A stretch of DNA of 64,000 nucleotides, from NCBI GenBank assembly GCA_037974665.1, contig CM075770.1, forward strand, positions 18,863,501 through 18,927,500. The letters are read 5' to 3'. The stretch comes from Ehretia macrophylla. Lineage: Eukaryota > Streptophyta > Magnoliopsida > Boraginales > Ehretiaceae. The notes under the pieces were generated by a model, which had not been told where the DNA came from, did no database searches, and saw only the letters and a list, made by a program, of their open reading frames with translations. Positions 12,401-25,455 of this stretch are shown here, piece by piece (the stretch's first letter is position 1; each line of letters begins with the position of its first letter). Both the position numbers and the translations under genes were made by a program.

Positions 12401-15400
12401 TTTAGAAAAATGAGAAGAAGAAAATGAAAAAGTACCTACATATAATTCTCTGTCCCAAAAAGTGCTTTCATTTTAGTGGGCAGCAGTTAACCTGGAAATT
12501 TTGATGAACTGAGATTTTCCTCCTTTCTTTTATTGCCTATGGGATATTGACCTGGAAAAGTTCATGCCACATATTTTCTGAACCATTTCCCCTTCCTTTT
12601 TAATCCCATCATATCTCCTCGGACATTTTTTTTGGTAAGTCTTTTAATACTTCAGTATGGCAGAGAGCAATGATTTCGCAATACGGTTGCTCGTGTTGCT
12701 GCACAGTTGAGATCCTAATGCATTGTTTGGTATCTGCTGCAGGTTATGGAGAAATTCATGCAGTTAATACAAGGGAAATGATTTTCGTAATGTGTTATGT
12801 CTCCTTTGACATGATCCTTGGAGCATACTTACTTGGCAACATGACAGCATTGATTGTCAAAGGATCCAACACTGAGAGGTTTAGAGATAAGATGGCAGAT
12901 ATCATAAAATTCATGAACAGAAACAAGCTTGGGAAGAACATAAGCAAAGAGATCGAACGTCATGTTAGGTTACAATATGAAAGGGGTTACACTGAGGCTT
13001 CAGTTCTTCATGATATTCCAGTCTCTACTCGAGCTAAGGTTTCAGAAAGAAGATAAAGTGTCTCATTGCTGACGTTTTTGAAAAACCACTCATGACAATG
13101 CACTAAATCTTTCTTTGCATGTTCAAACTTATGTCAGACTTACAGAAATTGAATGTGTGAATCTTCTTTCACACCCCCTTCACCACATATATACTAAAAA
13201 TGGATAAATTCACGGGGATATAGATCAATAACTTTTGCTACAAAATTTGCTAACCAAAATCTCTAATTTTTGCAGATTTCACGAAAACTATATGAACCAT
13301 ACCTCAGAGAGGCCCCCCTTTTCAGAGGTTGCTCTTTAAAATTCATCAAGCAGATGGTAAGTTGTTCAATAACTATTCAATAACCATAACAGATTTTTGG
13401 TAACGTATAAGTTGGAGAATATGGGGGCTTGTCTTTGAAATTATTCCTCTCTGAAATATGTACCTGAGCTTCTTCAATTCTTCTTCCGCGTGATGCTCTT
13501 TGAAATCTAGTTCTTTCTCTCTAGCCTCATCATTTTTATCAGTTAGCTGTCATATCTATTTCTTGGTTTAGGTTCATCTTGTGCTAGTTATAGGATCAAC
13601 ATGGTGTGTTGGCAAATTTAGAATTGTGAAATTCAAATACAGAGGTTTTCAGCACACTGAGAAGATATTGCTTCACATAATATTCTACGCATTAATAATG
13701 GAACTATAGGCTCCCTATTTTTGATGTGTAGCATCTAAATCATTTTGAAGTGCTTACTACTTTTAAGTGATTCCTGTCAGGCTAACATAGTAACTTATCT
13801 TTGATAGGCAAGTGGTCACAAACAATTATAATAAGAAATGTTTTCATGTAGCTGAAGGTTTGTGGTATCTTGAATAAGACCGTTTCTCATAATTTCTAGG
13901 GAGTGAAAACTCTTTATAGGCAAGAAGTTTGTTTTTATGTCTATCAGATAGGAGTATGTCTGGGTAAAGAAAATGTCTAATTTAAGTGATTAACTTTTGA
14001 TTTCTTATGGTTGACATCCTTTTCTGGGGATGAACTTCCCTATGTTGGTGGCTCCCACAATGGACAAAATCAGGGAGAACCGTGTTAGATGATTTGGACA
14101 TGCACGTGACAAGTGGAGGTATCTATTAGAAGATGTAAATAAAGGTATGGAGGTTATATAACAGGGGTAGAGGAAGACCTAAAAAAAGTTTAATGGAGAT
14201 ACTCATATGAGATTCCGCATGCATAGAGGTACGAGATGGTTTCAACAGACATGAATGGCATCATTAGATTCATTTAGCCAACTTCACCTAGTGGTACAAG
14301 GCTTGGTTTTGGTTTGGAACTTCCCCTGTGTGTACCATCTTCAGAGACATCAGAAAGCTTGGATACTTTTAAAATAATATATATTAGGAGTTTTTCCAGC
14401 CAGCATTTACCAGTTTACTGACCTTACGCGTTAAAAACAGAAAAAGGGATATCACTCAGAAGATGAAGTAATAGTTCTATTTTCTTGTGAAGCTCTTGAA
14501 TCTACCATTTTTATACTATTCTGTTTGCTTCGTCCTTTTCTGGTCATACCTACCAGAACAACATTTTTTGGAAAGGATAGACAACATTGACGAAGGCCTT
14601 TATGTAGGCCCCCAAAGGCTCATTTCCCGTTCAGAAATAACACTAATTTCCAAACTATTTGTATGTTTGTAAATATATAGACATCTTAAGATGTATATAA
14701 GTAGGTATGGATATATATTTGTAAATATACAATGCATGTATACATGTTTGCATGTGTATCTCTGCTTGTGGACTAAACATTCTGCATGTGGTTCTCTGAT
14801 GCTGACTAAACGTTCTGCTTAAGTAGTTAATAGACATTAGTGCATCTCTTCGAATATTCTCAATTCCCGATTCCTGAAAACATGAGTGTTCTTAAAAGAA
14901 GAAAAAGAAATTCTCTACTGTTGTACATTCTTTTGATTTGATGTGTGTGTAAGTGAAGACTTCTGCTGCTTGTGTTTCCATTTCTGAGCAAAAGCTAGTA
15001 GGCATTCTCTGATGCTGCATTTGAAATGAAAAACCATGAAAGCAAACCTTCATTCATATTTTTAAGGTCGCATTTACGTTTCTATGATGTAGGCGATCAG
15101 GGCACATGAAGAATTTTTCCTTCCGGGACAAGTGATTGTGGAACAGGGAAGCCTGGTAGATCAGCTTTACTTCATTTGTCATGGTAAATTGGTATGGCTC
15201 TCAGTCCATCTGCAATTCCTCCTCAAGAACTCATTTAACAAAGAAAAAGAAAAAAAAAAAAGAGTAGCTCTGAAAGGTAAAGTCTGACTATAGCAGAAGT
15301 AGATGAGAACGAAGGGCTAAAGGTTGGAAAGAGTGGGAATCAATTGAATCCTGTTGGGTTCGTTGTATAATGCTCGCTTTCAGGCTTTTTTATGAGCAGC

Positions 15401-18400
15401 ATGATTATACATATTAGAGACTTCTTGATTATATTTGCCGTGATAAATCTAACTTCTTCATATGACAAGCCAATTGCTTCTGTGTTTTACTTCACATTCT
15501 TTTATAAAAAATCATGCAGTTTAATTACTTCCATTGAGCTTTTCGAGTATTATCTATCCCAATTTGTATAAGGCTCTCCATTATTGCCCTTAACGAGTAA
15601 GTAGTCCGCCAAAATGTGTGAATATTGTTCGTCTGGTAAAAATTCCCAACTTTATGTTTGCAATTAATTCCGTATATACTGGTCAATTTGGTTACTACCA
15701 GAGACAAGTGTTCAGAATTCTTTTAGAACAAATTTTGAGCTAATTAATAGCTTAAGATCATAAAAATATATTTGCCTAATGCAATACAACTATTGAACTG
15801 AAGATAGACTATACAGCATAAACTGTACTGTGTCTCAGGAACGTCAACTTTTCCTATTATTTTTTCTTGTTCTCCGGGTACAGGAATGTCAAATTGGTAG
15901 TTATCCTTAATCAGATTTTGTTGCTAATTGATGAACTTTTGATATTTGCAGGAGGAAGTAAGACTGTGTGAAGATAATGAAACAGGAGAGTCTCTCCTGT
16001 GTCAAGAAACAAATAGCTCTTTTCATGAAATATCTGTTTTATGCGACATCCCAGTGCCTTGGACAGTGCGAGCTAGTGAACTATCTAGGTTATTGCAAAT
16101 CGATAAGCAAGATTTTACAGACATTCTTGAGACATACTTCCTTGATGGACGCATTATCATCAATAACATGCTTGAGGTAAGTTGGAGACTTCTTTCTTTT
16201 CTTCTTAGCTTCGTACAATTCTCTAATTAAATGTTCTGTTCCTTCAAATAAAGTTGGACTAGAAACATGAAAGCTAAAAGGCATTCACGAATGCAGATTC
16301 TCATATATGCTATTTTTACAGAAAACAATCAGCAGCTTGTTGGCGGAAGTTTTTTAATTTTTCCTGCAAAAATAAATTTATTTGGTAATTTATTGGTACT
16401 TCCAGGGAAAAGATTCTGACATGCAAAAGAGAATACTGGAATCAGGCATTATACTCAATATCAGGAGACATGAATCAGAGTTGGCTATGAGATTAAACTC
16501 TGCTGCTAATGATGGAGATCTCTATCGTATAAAATGCTTTATTGGAGTCGGAGCAGATCCTAACTGGACGGATTATGATGGGAGATCACCTCTGGTATCT
16601 ATCTAAAGTACAAAGATTTTATTATGAGATATTTGTGGAACCTTTGATATATCTTACATTTCCCTTAAAGACTGAGCTACATATAGCAACTGCTCTTAAT
16701 ATTGCTGTCAGCACATTCCAAGGAGAAAAAAATGTTTCAGATAGAGGTACATGGTGTCATTATATCACAATGTGACGGTGTTGCCTTCGTTTGCATCTCA
16801 TGAATATTTCATTATTGAAAGGTGGTGATATAGACCTTTTTGTCCTAGTTTTACAATGCTCATCGGCAAATAATGCATGGATGTCCAACAAGAAAAGTAA
16901 TTGAAGCATACATTGAGAGTATTTTGAGGATGATTTAGTGTTTGCACTTTCTATTCCAAAATCTAAGTTCTTGGATGAAATTGATTCAGTTGTAGAAATT
17001 TAACTTCCTTTTCTCATACCACACCCCCCCGCCGCCCCCTCCCCAACCCCAAAAGAAAACCACCTTTGGGTGGGTTAGAAAGATATTTTAAGCAAGAATG
17101 CCAAAGTTCCATGCTAGAAGAATCACAACTTAATAATCTGTCAATTGAAGGAACTCATGCTAGAAGAATTGCATAGAAGCTGCATCTCTAAATCTTCTTT
17201 TCAATTATTATCATCTTTGCTGATACTAAAGAAATGTAGCTTATATCATGATATGTGGGGAAAGCTGATCTTTTGAATTATGAAGCTAGACAACATTTTA
17301 TTAGCCTTTAGGGAGAGAAATTTCAAACTATGCCATGTTGAAACTGAAATTATCTTCCCACAGCATCTTGCTGCATCCAACGGACATGAAGACATTACTC
17401 AGTTTCTTCTCCAAGAAGGGGTGGAGATAAATATCAAAGGCAAGCTTTTTAGATTGGCAGTTTCCATCAATCTTTCAAGAATTTTTAATTTAATTCCTTG
17501 ATAATTCCATGACAAATGCATGATGAACAGGGGAGAGAGAAATTATTAATCTTTTCCTAATTTTTTCTTCTTAGACAAATTTGGGAACACTCCATTGCTT
17601 GAAGCGATAAAGAATGGACATGATCAACTGGCTTCATTGCTTGTGAACGCGGGAGCAATGCTAATTGTCGATAATAATGGAAATTGTCTCTGTGAAGCAG
17701 TTGCAAGTAGGGACTTAGATTTACTGAGGAGGCTTTTGGCCTTTGGCTTAAATCCTAATTCCAAAAATTATGACTTTCGGACACCACTTCATTTAGCAGC
17801 AGCAGAAGGGCTATGTACTATATCAACTTTACTTCTAGAAGCTGGGGCTAGTGTCTTTACAACTGACAGGTAATCTTTGAATTACTTACTTTTCAAATAC
17901 TGAAGAGAAGTGAAAGATCGATTCTTTTACTATTCTTTTGCATGTTACAAATCAAATTTGTTTGGATTCAACATATGGCATGCTATAGCGTATTATTATT
18001 GAAAGCAAATGAATCTAGGGTCCATGTATGTGTAATGTGTACGCAGAATAATTTTCTTTCTGTAAAGATCTAACCTTGTCATGATTCTAAGAGGATATGC
18101 AATTTTCTTTTATACGCTTCTCTCTCTCTCTCTCTCTTGTTCTTTAACTAATGAGATAAAAGGTCATTGTGCAACTTTATTATATGGACATAAAGGGGGT
18201 CAAGTGGGATTACTGATCCCAGTCAACATTAACTGAGTAACTTTATTTCAATTCATTACATTCTTTCACTGCACAAACCTGTCCTCCCTGTCAATTATCT
18301 ACATCTAAATTTACAGAGTAGTGACTATTATGTGGAAGAATTGTTATTAAATGTATAGTGATACATCTTAGTATTTGACTGATTTGGTTCTGGATCAAAA

Positions 18401-19998
18401 TAAATCCTATTACATGGTTACCTCCTACAAGGCAGTCTTTCCTTTGGTTACTAATGCCTTGAAGAAGAATGTTATGTTTTGTTGAGAAATCTGCTGATTA
18501 ATAGCACTCTTGATACCTTTAAGATGCTTGATCCACATCACACTGAAACGAGAGGGTAAGCAATGAAGTTTCAGTGAAGACATAGGAGTCAGTGATGATT
18601 CTAGTTTCTACTAACTTGATTGCTGTGTGTTAAAGGAAGATGGTGAGCAACTAATTGCAACAGGTAGCACATCACTTGAGGAAACTATTATCCAACCTTC
18701 ACGCTAGAGCAAGTTCTTTCCCTTCACGTTTTTAGCTATATTGAGTATTTATATGTTATATTACAATAAAGAATCAAGTGTGGCTGCAACCTTCCAAGAC
18801 TTTGCACATTCAGCGATCCACCCCCTCGCTTCATCCACAGATAGAGTTTCTTTTTCCTTTATTCATGTTTTCTTTAATAAATAAGTTCTGATTTTCCATT
18901 TACTTCCCTTCTCGTATGACACATACATTACTAACTTTGCCAACCTTGAGAGCTCTAGATCGAGATTTATACACAAAAAGGTGGGATAACAGGAAAACAA
19001 AGAGAAAGATCAATAGTTATCTGATAGTGGTTAATTGTGTAATTCATTTCCTTTTTGGTTTTTTATCAGATGTACTATTCATATGCTACTTCCAGCCTGT
19101 CAGTGGACTTACAGATTCTCAATGAAAAAATCTGAAAAGAGATTGATCTTGTGTTTGTAAATACTTGAATTGCCCGAAGATTAAACTCTGTTTGATACAC
19201 TTATTTGCAGATGGGGCAAAACACCTCTAGATGAATCCCGATTCGGCGGAAACAAGGCTCTAGTTAAGATACTTGAAGATGCAAAGGAAGCTCAGTCATC
19301 AGAATACTGTTTTGAAAGGAGTCAAGGTACCACTAAAAGGCTAATTGTTATTATGTTACTATATTTTCGAGTCAATTGAGAAAAATCTTATGATTTCAAA
19401 CATTGTCCATTGCAAACCGAACTGAACAATGTGTTGTTTCTAATATTTAGTGATTAAGATATTTCTGTCCAACCGCTAAATGAAGCCAAAGTTGTGCTAG
19501 TGCTTTGTGATCACACTTGTGTTTGTTTCTTTTCATTCTGTGGCACAAGCTCTATCTTTTCCGCGTATGAACCCGAAATTCTTGAACCATTAACCGAACT
19601 GAATAATGTATTAATTCAACTAACTTCTGATCCGCCTGTTCTGTGTATGGTCTGCTTTTCCTTTCCAAAGATCTGCTTACAGTTGGTTGGAAATATCAAA
19701 TTTTGTTGTGTTAGCTATAAATTGAATCAAGCTATATATGACATTGGCAGTGACAGGAAAAATACAACGAAAAAAATGCACAGTGTTTCCATTACGTTGG
19801 TGGGATGAGAAAAGTGAGAGAAGAATTGGAGCTGTTGTATGGGTTCCAGAAAACATTGAAGACCTCATTAAGGCAGCAAAGGAGGAGTTGAAATTCTCAG
19901 AGGCCACCTGCATACTATCAGAGAGCAGGGCCAAGATTCTTGATGTAGACATGATCTCAGATAATGAGATACTACTATTAGCTAGTGAAACACCATAA
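9479..19998 (+). CDS. SKOR: Outward-rectifying Shaker K+ channel, SKOR/GORK type
   Basis: Voltage-gated K+-release channel; Arabidopsis relatives load K+ into xylem (SKOR) or empty guard cells (GORK). Thirteen exons: 9479-9702, 9819-10043, 10421-10484, 11141-11480, 12743-13038, 13276-13356, 15093-15191, 15952-16176, 16406-16594, 17364-17439, 17575-17869, 19211-19326, 19751-19998. They join in phase to exactly 2478 nt (825 aa plus stop), the family length. Landmarks: S1 begins near residue 75 (SSFFTPLEFGFFRG); S4 LLWIRLSRAIRV; selectivity filter TVGYGE at 283-288; cyclic-nucleotide-binding-like domain about 390-515; ankyrin repeats about 545-735 (DYDGRSPLHLAA); C-terminal KHA domain 752-825 (KKCTVFPLRWWDE). 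Oddities: the filter ends GYGE where relatives have GYGD, and intron 10 has a GC donor. A second ATG at 9482 is equally usable as start. The plasma-membrane location is inferred from the family. SKOR and GORK cannot be separated with certainty by eye. Confidence 0.95.
14060..14335 (+). mobile_element. RTE-type LINE 3' remnant in K+ channel intron 6
   Basis: Translation in the sense direction gives DKIRENRVR, then FGHARDKWRYLLEDV, and shortly after RGRGRPKK. This is the signature of the C-terminal end of plant RTE-like LINE polyproteins (normally RLRWFGHV...GRGRPKK). The expected Trp of RWFGH is a TGA stop, and the frame shifts before RGRGRPKK. It is therefore an old, 5'-truncated copy lying in the intron between exons 6 and 7, in the same orientation as the host gene. 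Limits are approximate. Confidence 0.6.
17440..17574 (+). other. GC-AG intron 10 of the K+ channel gene
   Basis: Exon 10 ends ATCAAAG and the intron begins GCAAGC, ending TTCTTCTTAG. Joining across it gives NIKDKFGNTPLLEAIKNGHD, which matches SKOR/GORK ankyrin sequence exactly in phase, and no GT donor nearby does. The AAAG|GCAAG context is the usual strong consensus of the GC-donor minority class. Confidence 0.85.
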
Positions 19999-20237
19999 AT
20001 CTACACAGCCACAATGTATATATATATATAATATATGTGTGTGTACTATTCAACATCTTATCACATCATGGCTTGATATTAATTAGAGAATTACACATTA
20101 AGCTATTGTGTCGCAATGAACATGTTTTTTCCTGCCAAAAATTTATCCAGTGTATGAAATATTTCTCGTGGAATTCAATGAAAATCCAAGATTATTGTCC
20201 AATGCTCTCACGATCATAATTGTACAATACTCTCACA

Positions 20238-20283
<46 letters not shown>

Positions 20284-21777
20284 TTATAGATTCCATTAGC
20301 ATGTCAAAGAAATCGAAGAAAAGTGAAAACTGGTTTTTCATTTTTTTTTCTTTTTTGCGAACGAGAAATTTATCTTAGGACCGCGCTGTTCCAAATGTAC
20401 ACTTCAATCAAAAGAAGGATTGAATTCGAAACTTTTAGTGGATAATATTGACCCAATTATAGAAAAAAGTTTATCAGCACAATTCACAACAGTTGATATA
20501 TAGATATTGTTCAAGAAAAGAATATTGTTCGGGCATCAGACCTTTAATAATATCAGCGATCTTACATGTACCAAGACTTTGATTTGGAGATAGTTAGCAG
20601 TCATAATAGAAGATTATACAGTTGAGGAATTTCTTTTCCATTAACGAAATTCTCATAAAACTCTTTAAACCTCCTTAGAATCTGAATCTTGGCAATCTGC
20701 ATGTTTCTCCATAAACTGCAAAACCGTAGATAATTAATGTCTTACTATTTATGTCTTGATGGTTACTGATAATTAACTTTGCAACAGATTGTTTCACTGT
20801 GAAGTCTACCTTGTCAGAGCTTGTCAATATTAAACTGTTTTCATAATAATAAAAATAAAAGCCAAAATAAAAATAATAACAACAACAATGTAATAAAAAC
20901 AATAATAATAATAATAATAGTGATTATTATTATTAATGTTTATTGTTTATTATGTTATTTATGAAAATGTTCATATTTATTCTTATTTTTAATATTATAA
21001 TAATAAAATGACAATAATGTCATATTTACCAAACATAGTTTAAAATCAATATATCAATTATTATCTTCATTCTTAGAGCAAACTAAGCATGTTATTCTCA
21101 TTTCTAAATTTATTTCTCAACTCATTCCATTTTTATACAAATTTATTTAAATATATCAATCCCTACCTAATGGTTTTAGGTTAAATTCTCTCAACTTTTA
21201 TTATTTGAAGTAACAATTGATAATCCATTGATTTGAGCATATTAGTGAATGATCAAATCATGTATAGTTGACATTTATCAAAATGGACAAGGCTATAATA
21301 TCTTTCTTTATTTTCTATTTTTATGACGGAGAATTTTATTGAAGAGACCTTTTGGATTTATATTAAGGGTGTCAAACTTTAGAATTCAATATCCCTTTTA
21401 TAGAATGCATATTTCATATTAGTAAGATATAAAACTTATAAGTACTAACCTAGAAAATATTAATTTTCTCACTAATTAGAACCTGAAACACGAGCCAGTA
21501 AGAGAACATAAATAGTTTTTGGTTAAGTGAATTGGATCAAAAATAAAACCAGATCAATGTTGTCCAAATTCAGGAGGAAATTGTGCATTTTTACGAAGTT
21601 GGATGGATAAATCGAGCATAGACTTAAGAAGGTAATTGAAGAAGAATAATATACTTTTTAAGGCACCAAAAAAAATGCGAAATCACAGTTTACACCCTTA
21701 TCTACATTGTTATAACTTATATCCATCCATCCATCCAACCAGAAAACATAAGCAGAAAGCAAAAGAAGAAAAGGATA
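19999..21777. other. Intergenic with TA microsatellite and TAA-rich repeat
   Basis: Contains the 3' UTR of the channel gene, a (TA)n run at 20242-20281, and an AT-rich repeat at about 20830-21180 with TAA/TTA microsatellite. Its right end (tcttAGAGCAaactaAGCATGTtATTCTcATT, then CTACCTAAT) matches the right end of the larger repeat at 49.6-50.6 kb, so the two are the same family. No gene recognised. Confidence 0.55.
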
Positions 21778-23699
21778 ATGATGAGCCTCTCCGTTGCTTC
21801 GCCTTGGAGCGTGTCCTCCTTGGCTTCCAAGAGTGTTGTAACCCTCTCTTCCAAATCTTCATTCCACGGCGTACGTATAGCCCACGTGATACCCACGCGC
21901 ATCCAGAGCGCGTCATGTCAAGCCCGAACTTCTTCGACTGTGATGATGGCAAAGAAAGAAGAAGAGTTGAAAGAGATAAGAGCCAAGACTACGGAGGAGC
22001 TCAACGAAGAAATCGTGGACTTGAAAGGCGAGCTCTTCATGCTTCGCCTCCAGCGCTCTGCTCGTAACGAGTTCACGTCCAGTGAGTTTCGCCGTATGCG
22101 CAAAAGGGTAAACTCCATTTCTACACTTAAAAAAAAAAAAAATTAACTCTCATCATGTTTCCAATGTATTATTGTTTTAGGGAATTATTATAAGGTTGCG
22201 TAAAATAGACCCGTGCATCGCAGAAGGTTTTGTTTACTGGGCTGCCCCTTATTGTTGGTTATCAAAAATCTAATTTTGAGGAAAAATTGTACTTTTTTAT
22301 CTTAAAAATAATTTAAGTACCTGGTCTAATCCGGGAAATTCAGTGAATATTGTGAAAGAGAGCAAATTGGGTGAGTTGTTGACTTGTTGGTAGCTGTGTG
22401 TTCAGCTATGAGTTGAAGATTTCGGGGTTCCGAATGGGCATAATGTGTTGCCTGTTTGCAATGGTACATTATAAATAGTAACCAAAGAACACGCCCTTGT
22501 TAGGGTTGCTTGATGCAATTCTAGATTACCGTTAAGGTAGACAATAGTGAATCCGAGGGACTTATTAAGTAATGTGAGTACTTACGAGCTTGGCCGAAAT
22601 GGTTTTCCTATCAATGTGGTCTCTTATGTATAACATGGGGGTTTTTACCTTTGGCATTGCCAATCCCAAGCCCAAAAAAGAGGAGGGTAGCATTAGGTAA
22701 CTGACGGCCAGTGTAAATGTCATATTTTCTTGTGGATTTGAGACATCATGATGAATGTGAGTCATTAAATCTATATGGCAGACTCCATCTGGTGAGATAA
22801 AAAGTTTAATTTGGTTTATAAACTTCTTATAATGTAGGATGGAGCCTGGGACCAGTGGCAGCTTGAAGTTCAGCATTCAGTTGACTACTAACAATTAAAT
22901 GATGGCTCCATTTGTTAGGAACGGTGTCTTTGCTAGGAAAGGAACAATGCATAACTAATTTTCCATAACAGAGATCTAAAGTGATATTTATTGGGACTTC
23001 CTGTTGACACCCTGCTGCTACTCATTAGTATCTCCTCACCGGCTTCCCCAATTTCTGTACAATCTTTCATTAGCTTTGACTCCTTAGTTTCTTATCAGCA
23101 CTAAATAGATAGATGAGTAGGTTTCTCCTTCCAATTCGTAGAATGTGCTCTGAGATAAAGAGTGAACTTAAGGTTCCTATCTCATTTTTGGTTTGAAATT
23201 ATGTGGATGAAATTTTCTATTTTAAACCCTGGAGGAGTCTCGCATTGAATGATCCTATGATTATATTGCATATAACTTTCCAAGGTAAAATATATTTACG
23301 AGTTATTGCTTCCTACACTTGACTCTCTCATGTTCAAGACTGATAATGTCGCTTCCAAAACCAACTTCACTTAGGACATAGAATGAAGCCTTTCATTTGA
23401 TACCTTTATGCTTACTTTACCTTTAGCGGAGGTCTTCCATGGTTATTTTTGATTTTCTTTCATAAAGCATACATGGCTTTTGGTTGTGGTGTAATTTTAA
23501 AGTTATTTTTATTTTACGACAACAGATTGCTCGTATGCTCACTGTTAAGCGGGAGAGGGAAATTGAGGAAGGAATTAACAAGAGATTGTCGAGAAAGCTT
23601 GATCGGAAATGGAAGAAAAGCATTGTTCCTAGGCCACCTCCATCTTTGAAGAAGTTACAAGAGGAGGAGGCAGCTGCAGAAGCCAAGGAATCTGCATGA
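21778..23699 (+). CDS. RPL29: Plastid 50S ribosomal protein L29 (bL29c)
   Basis: Nuclear-encoded protein of the chloroplast large ribosomal subunit; bL29 sits near the polypeptide exit tunnel. Two exons, 21778-22107 and 23526-23699, join in phase 0 to 167 aa plus stop. Residues 1 to about 55 form a Ser-rich, acid-poor transit peptide (SVASPWSVSSLASKSV). The L29 core follows: EEELKEIRAKTTEELNEEIV, LKGELFMLRLQRSA and FRRMRKR|IARMLTVKRERE, with the intron falling inside the conserved RRxRKxIARxxT stretch. The acidic/basic tail SLKKLQEEEAAAEAKESA is typical of plant plastid L29. Length agrees with Arabidopsis At5g65220 (from memory). Tandem ATGs at 21778 and 21781 make the exact start immaterial. 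The single intron is 1.4 kb and nothing in it was recognised. Confidence 0.93.
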
Positions 23700-24441
23700 G
23701 TCCAATAGGCATTTTTCTATGCAAAATGTCCTTTGTTTCTTTATTTTTCAATCTTATGTAGGTATAGCGTCTATAATTATGCTCAACTTCTTGTGACCTA
23801 TTAACCTGTAATTCATCATTCTTGATATTTTTGTGCACCCTCAATTATGAAAGCAATTTTATTCTACTAAAATCATTGTACATATTAGGCCAATGATCGA
23901 ATAGATATGCTCTCACTAAATTCGTGTTGCAGTAGTGTATTCAGCTAGGGATTTCTGTATTTGGGAAGATTTAAGGCTTCAATAATCAAAGTTGGCCTCA
24001 AAATAATACATATATCAAACTGAAAGAACATTTTAGCATCTCCAAACTTTCTCTGTAAATCTGACTAGATATTCATGCTTCTGTTTCAGCATTCGTCAAG
24101 GGTAAAGATAGATATAAAAGAAAAGGTTTTGAAATGTAAGAGTGTGAAGATTTGCATAATGCTGTACTTGAGTTTGTATTCTAAAGAGGAGAAACTTGCC
24201 ATGGCCAGGGTTTTCACATTTTGCTACTTGTACTACTGCTATTGCAACATCTTCAGTTTTATTCCTTTCATACATTAGACATGCTTCCAATCTTACAATA
24301 GCAAACTATAATGCTTTTCATTTCTCAAAAACACAACACAACCTGGCTTTCCAGGCTACCAAAATCACACATCGCAAAAGTCAAATCTTTATTTCAGTTT
24401 AATGAGTCCCCAAAGACACTTCCATAAGTGAACCGTCACTG

Positions 24442-25455
24442 TTAACCACCACCGATGATACTCTGCATTATAGTCTGGCCAAGCTGCTGGGCGGCACCTT
24501 CCACTAATCCTTGCATAGCTGCATTCATCAAACCATCCGACCTGGAAGCCTGATAGTTCTGGACAGTCCCTCCTGGAGGTTGATGATTCGGCATTGATCC
24601 AGTGCTTGCACTATGCATAAGTTGATTAGGCCTTACCGATCCATGAATTTGTTGACCTGCTGCCATAGGAGGCTGGAACTGGTTCTGGTTGTTAGGAATC
24701 ATGCCCATACTTGCGCTATGCATATTGTGAGTTGGCCGCATAGATCCAACCCCTTGGCTTGCATTTATAGGAGCCTGGAACTGGTTATGAAAAATTACCC
24801 CTGGAACTGAAGTATGGTGTTGTATCGTCGCCTGAGCTTGAATTGTTGATATAGGTCTAGCTGTTGCTGTTGTGGTTGCGCAGTCCAAATGAACATCAAA
24901 TTCACAGGCACTGCATCTGTAGAGCCACTGCCTAAACCCCATCTTGGAACAAACATCACAGGAAAATCCTTTGGAGTTGTTATAAGGATTCTGGAAGGTG
25001 AGTTGGAGTTGGCACGGGTGCAACTGATGGGTGATTTTAAGTGGCTTGGAAGCACACATGATATGAAGGTCAAAATCACAAAGGCTGCAGTGGTAGCTGA
25101 ATCCATCTCCCTGGTGATTGCAAGCATCACATTTGAATTTGCCCCCTGAGTAGGAAGAGGTTGGAAGGAGGGTGAGGGTGTGGTTGGAATGAGAAGGGTG
25201 GGTGATCAGCTGTGGGAATTGGGCACAGGTTGAGTGGAGAATGAAGTTGCAAGGCCTGCATATGTACATGATGATTCCAGATGGTGGGAGTTTACATCCT
25301 GAACAAACTGTGATTGCATTTGGAGCCTGTGGCAGATTCTGGGAATTGCATAGCTCCAATTCATGAGGATGGCTCAAGTGCTTCATTGTTGGTGTTGAAT
25401 GATTCACGTCTGGACCAGAGTTTACTCTCCCCATCTCTCTTTCTCTCCTCTCCAC
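24442..25455 (-). CDS. DC1-domain (Cys/His-rich C1) protein
   Basis: Intronless 337-aa protein on the minus strand. Three Zn-binding DC1 modules are seen: CSGCKLPPSG...CRPCNFILHSTCA (about residues 51-77), CDACNHQGDGFSYHCSLCDF (about 109-136), and CDVCSKMGFRQWLYRCSACE (about 166-193). Before them lies the family opening HLSHPHELEL. After about residue 200 the protein is low-complexity, rich in Gln, Asn, Met and Pro, and ends in a Gly/Gln-rich tail (SIIGGG). DC1 proteins are plant-specific; some are linked to hormone and pathogen responses, but the ligand of this one is unknown. The true start may be Met9 (MGRVNSGPDVN), since the first eight codons sit in GA-rich DNA. It lies tail-to-tail with RPL29, their stop codons 742 bp apart. 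Confidence 0.9.
   Translation of the reverse strand: MERREREMGRVNSGPDVNHSTPTMKHLSHPHELELCNSQNLPQAPNAITVCSGCKLPPSGIIMYICRPCNFILHSTCAQFPQLITHPSHSNHTLTLLPTSSYSGGKFKCDACNHQGDGFSYHCSLCDFDLHIMCASKPLKITHQLHPCQLQLTFQNPYNNSKGFSCDVCSKMGFRQWLYRCSACEFDVHLDCATTTATARPISTIQAQATIQHHTSVPGVIFHNQFQAPINASQGVGSMRPTHNMHSASMGMIPNNQNQFQPPMAAGQQIHGSVRPNQLMHSASTGSMPNHQPPGGTVQNYQASRSDGLMNAAMQGLVEGAAQQLGQTIMQSIIGGG

Noticed and set aside
21636-22067. 143-codon frame overlapping RPL29 exon 1
   Set aside because: Out-of-frame shadow of the RPL29 exon.
22380-22445. tRNA-like words (GGTAGC..., then GGGTTCCGAA)
   Set aside because: The pieces do not fold into a cloverleaf by eye and no SINE tail follows; too weak to call.
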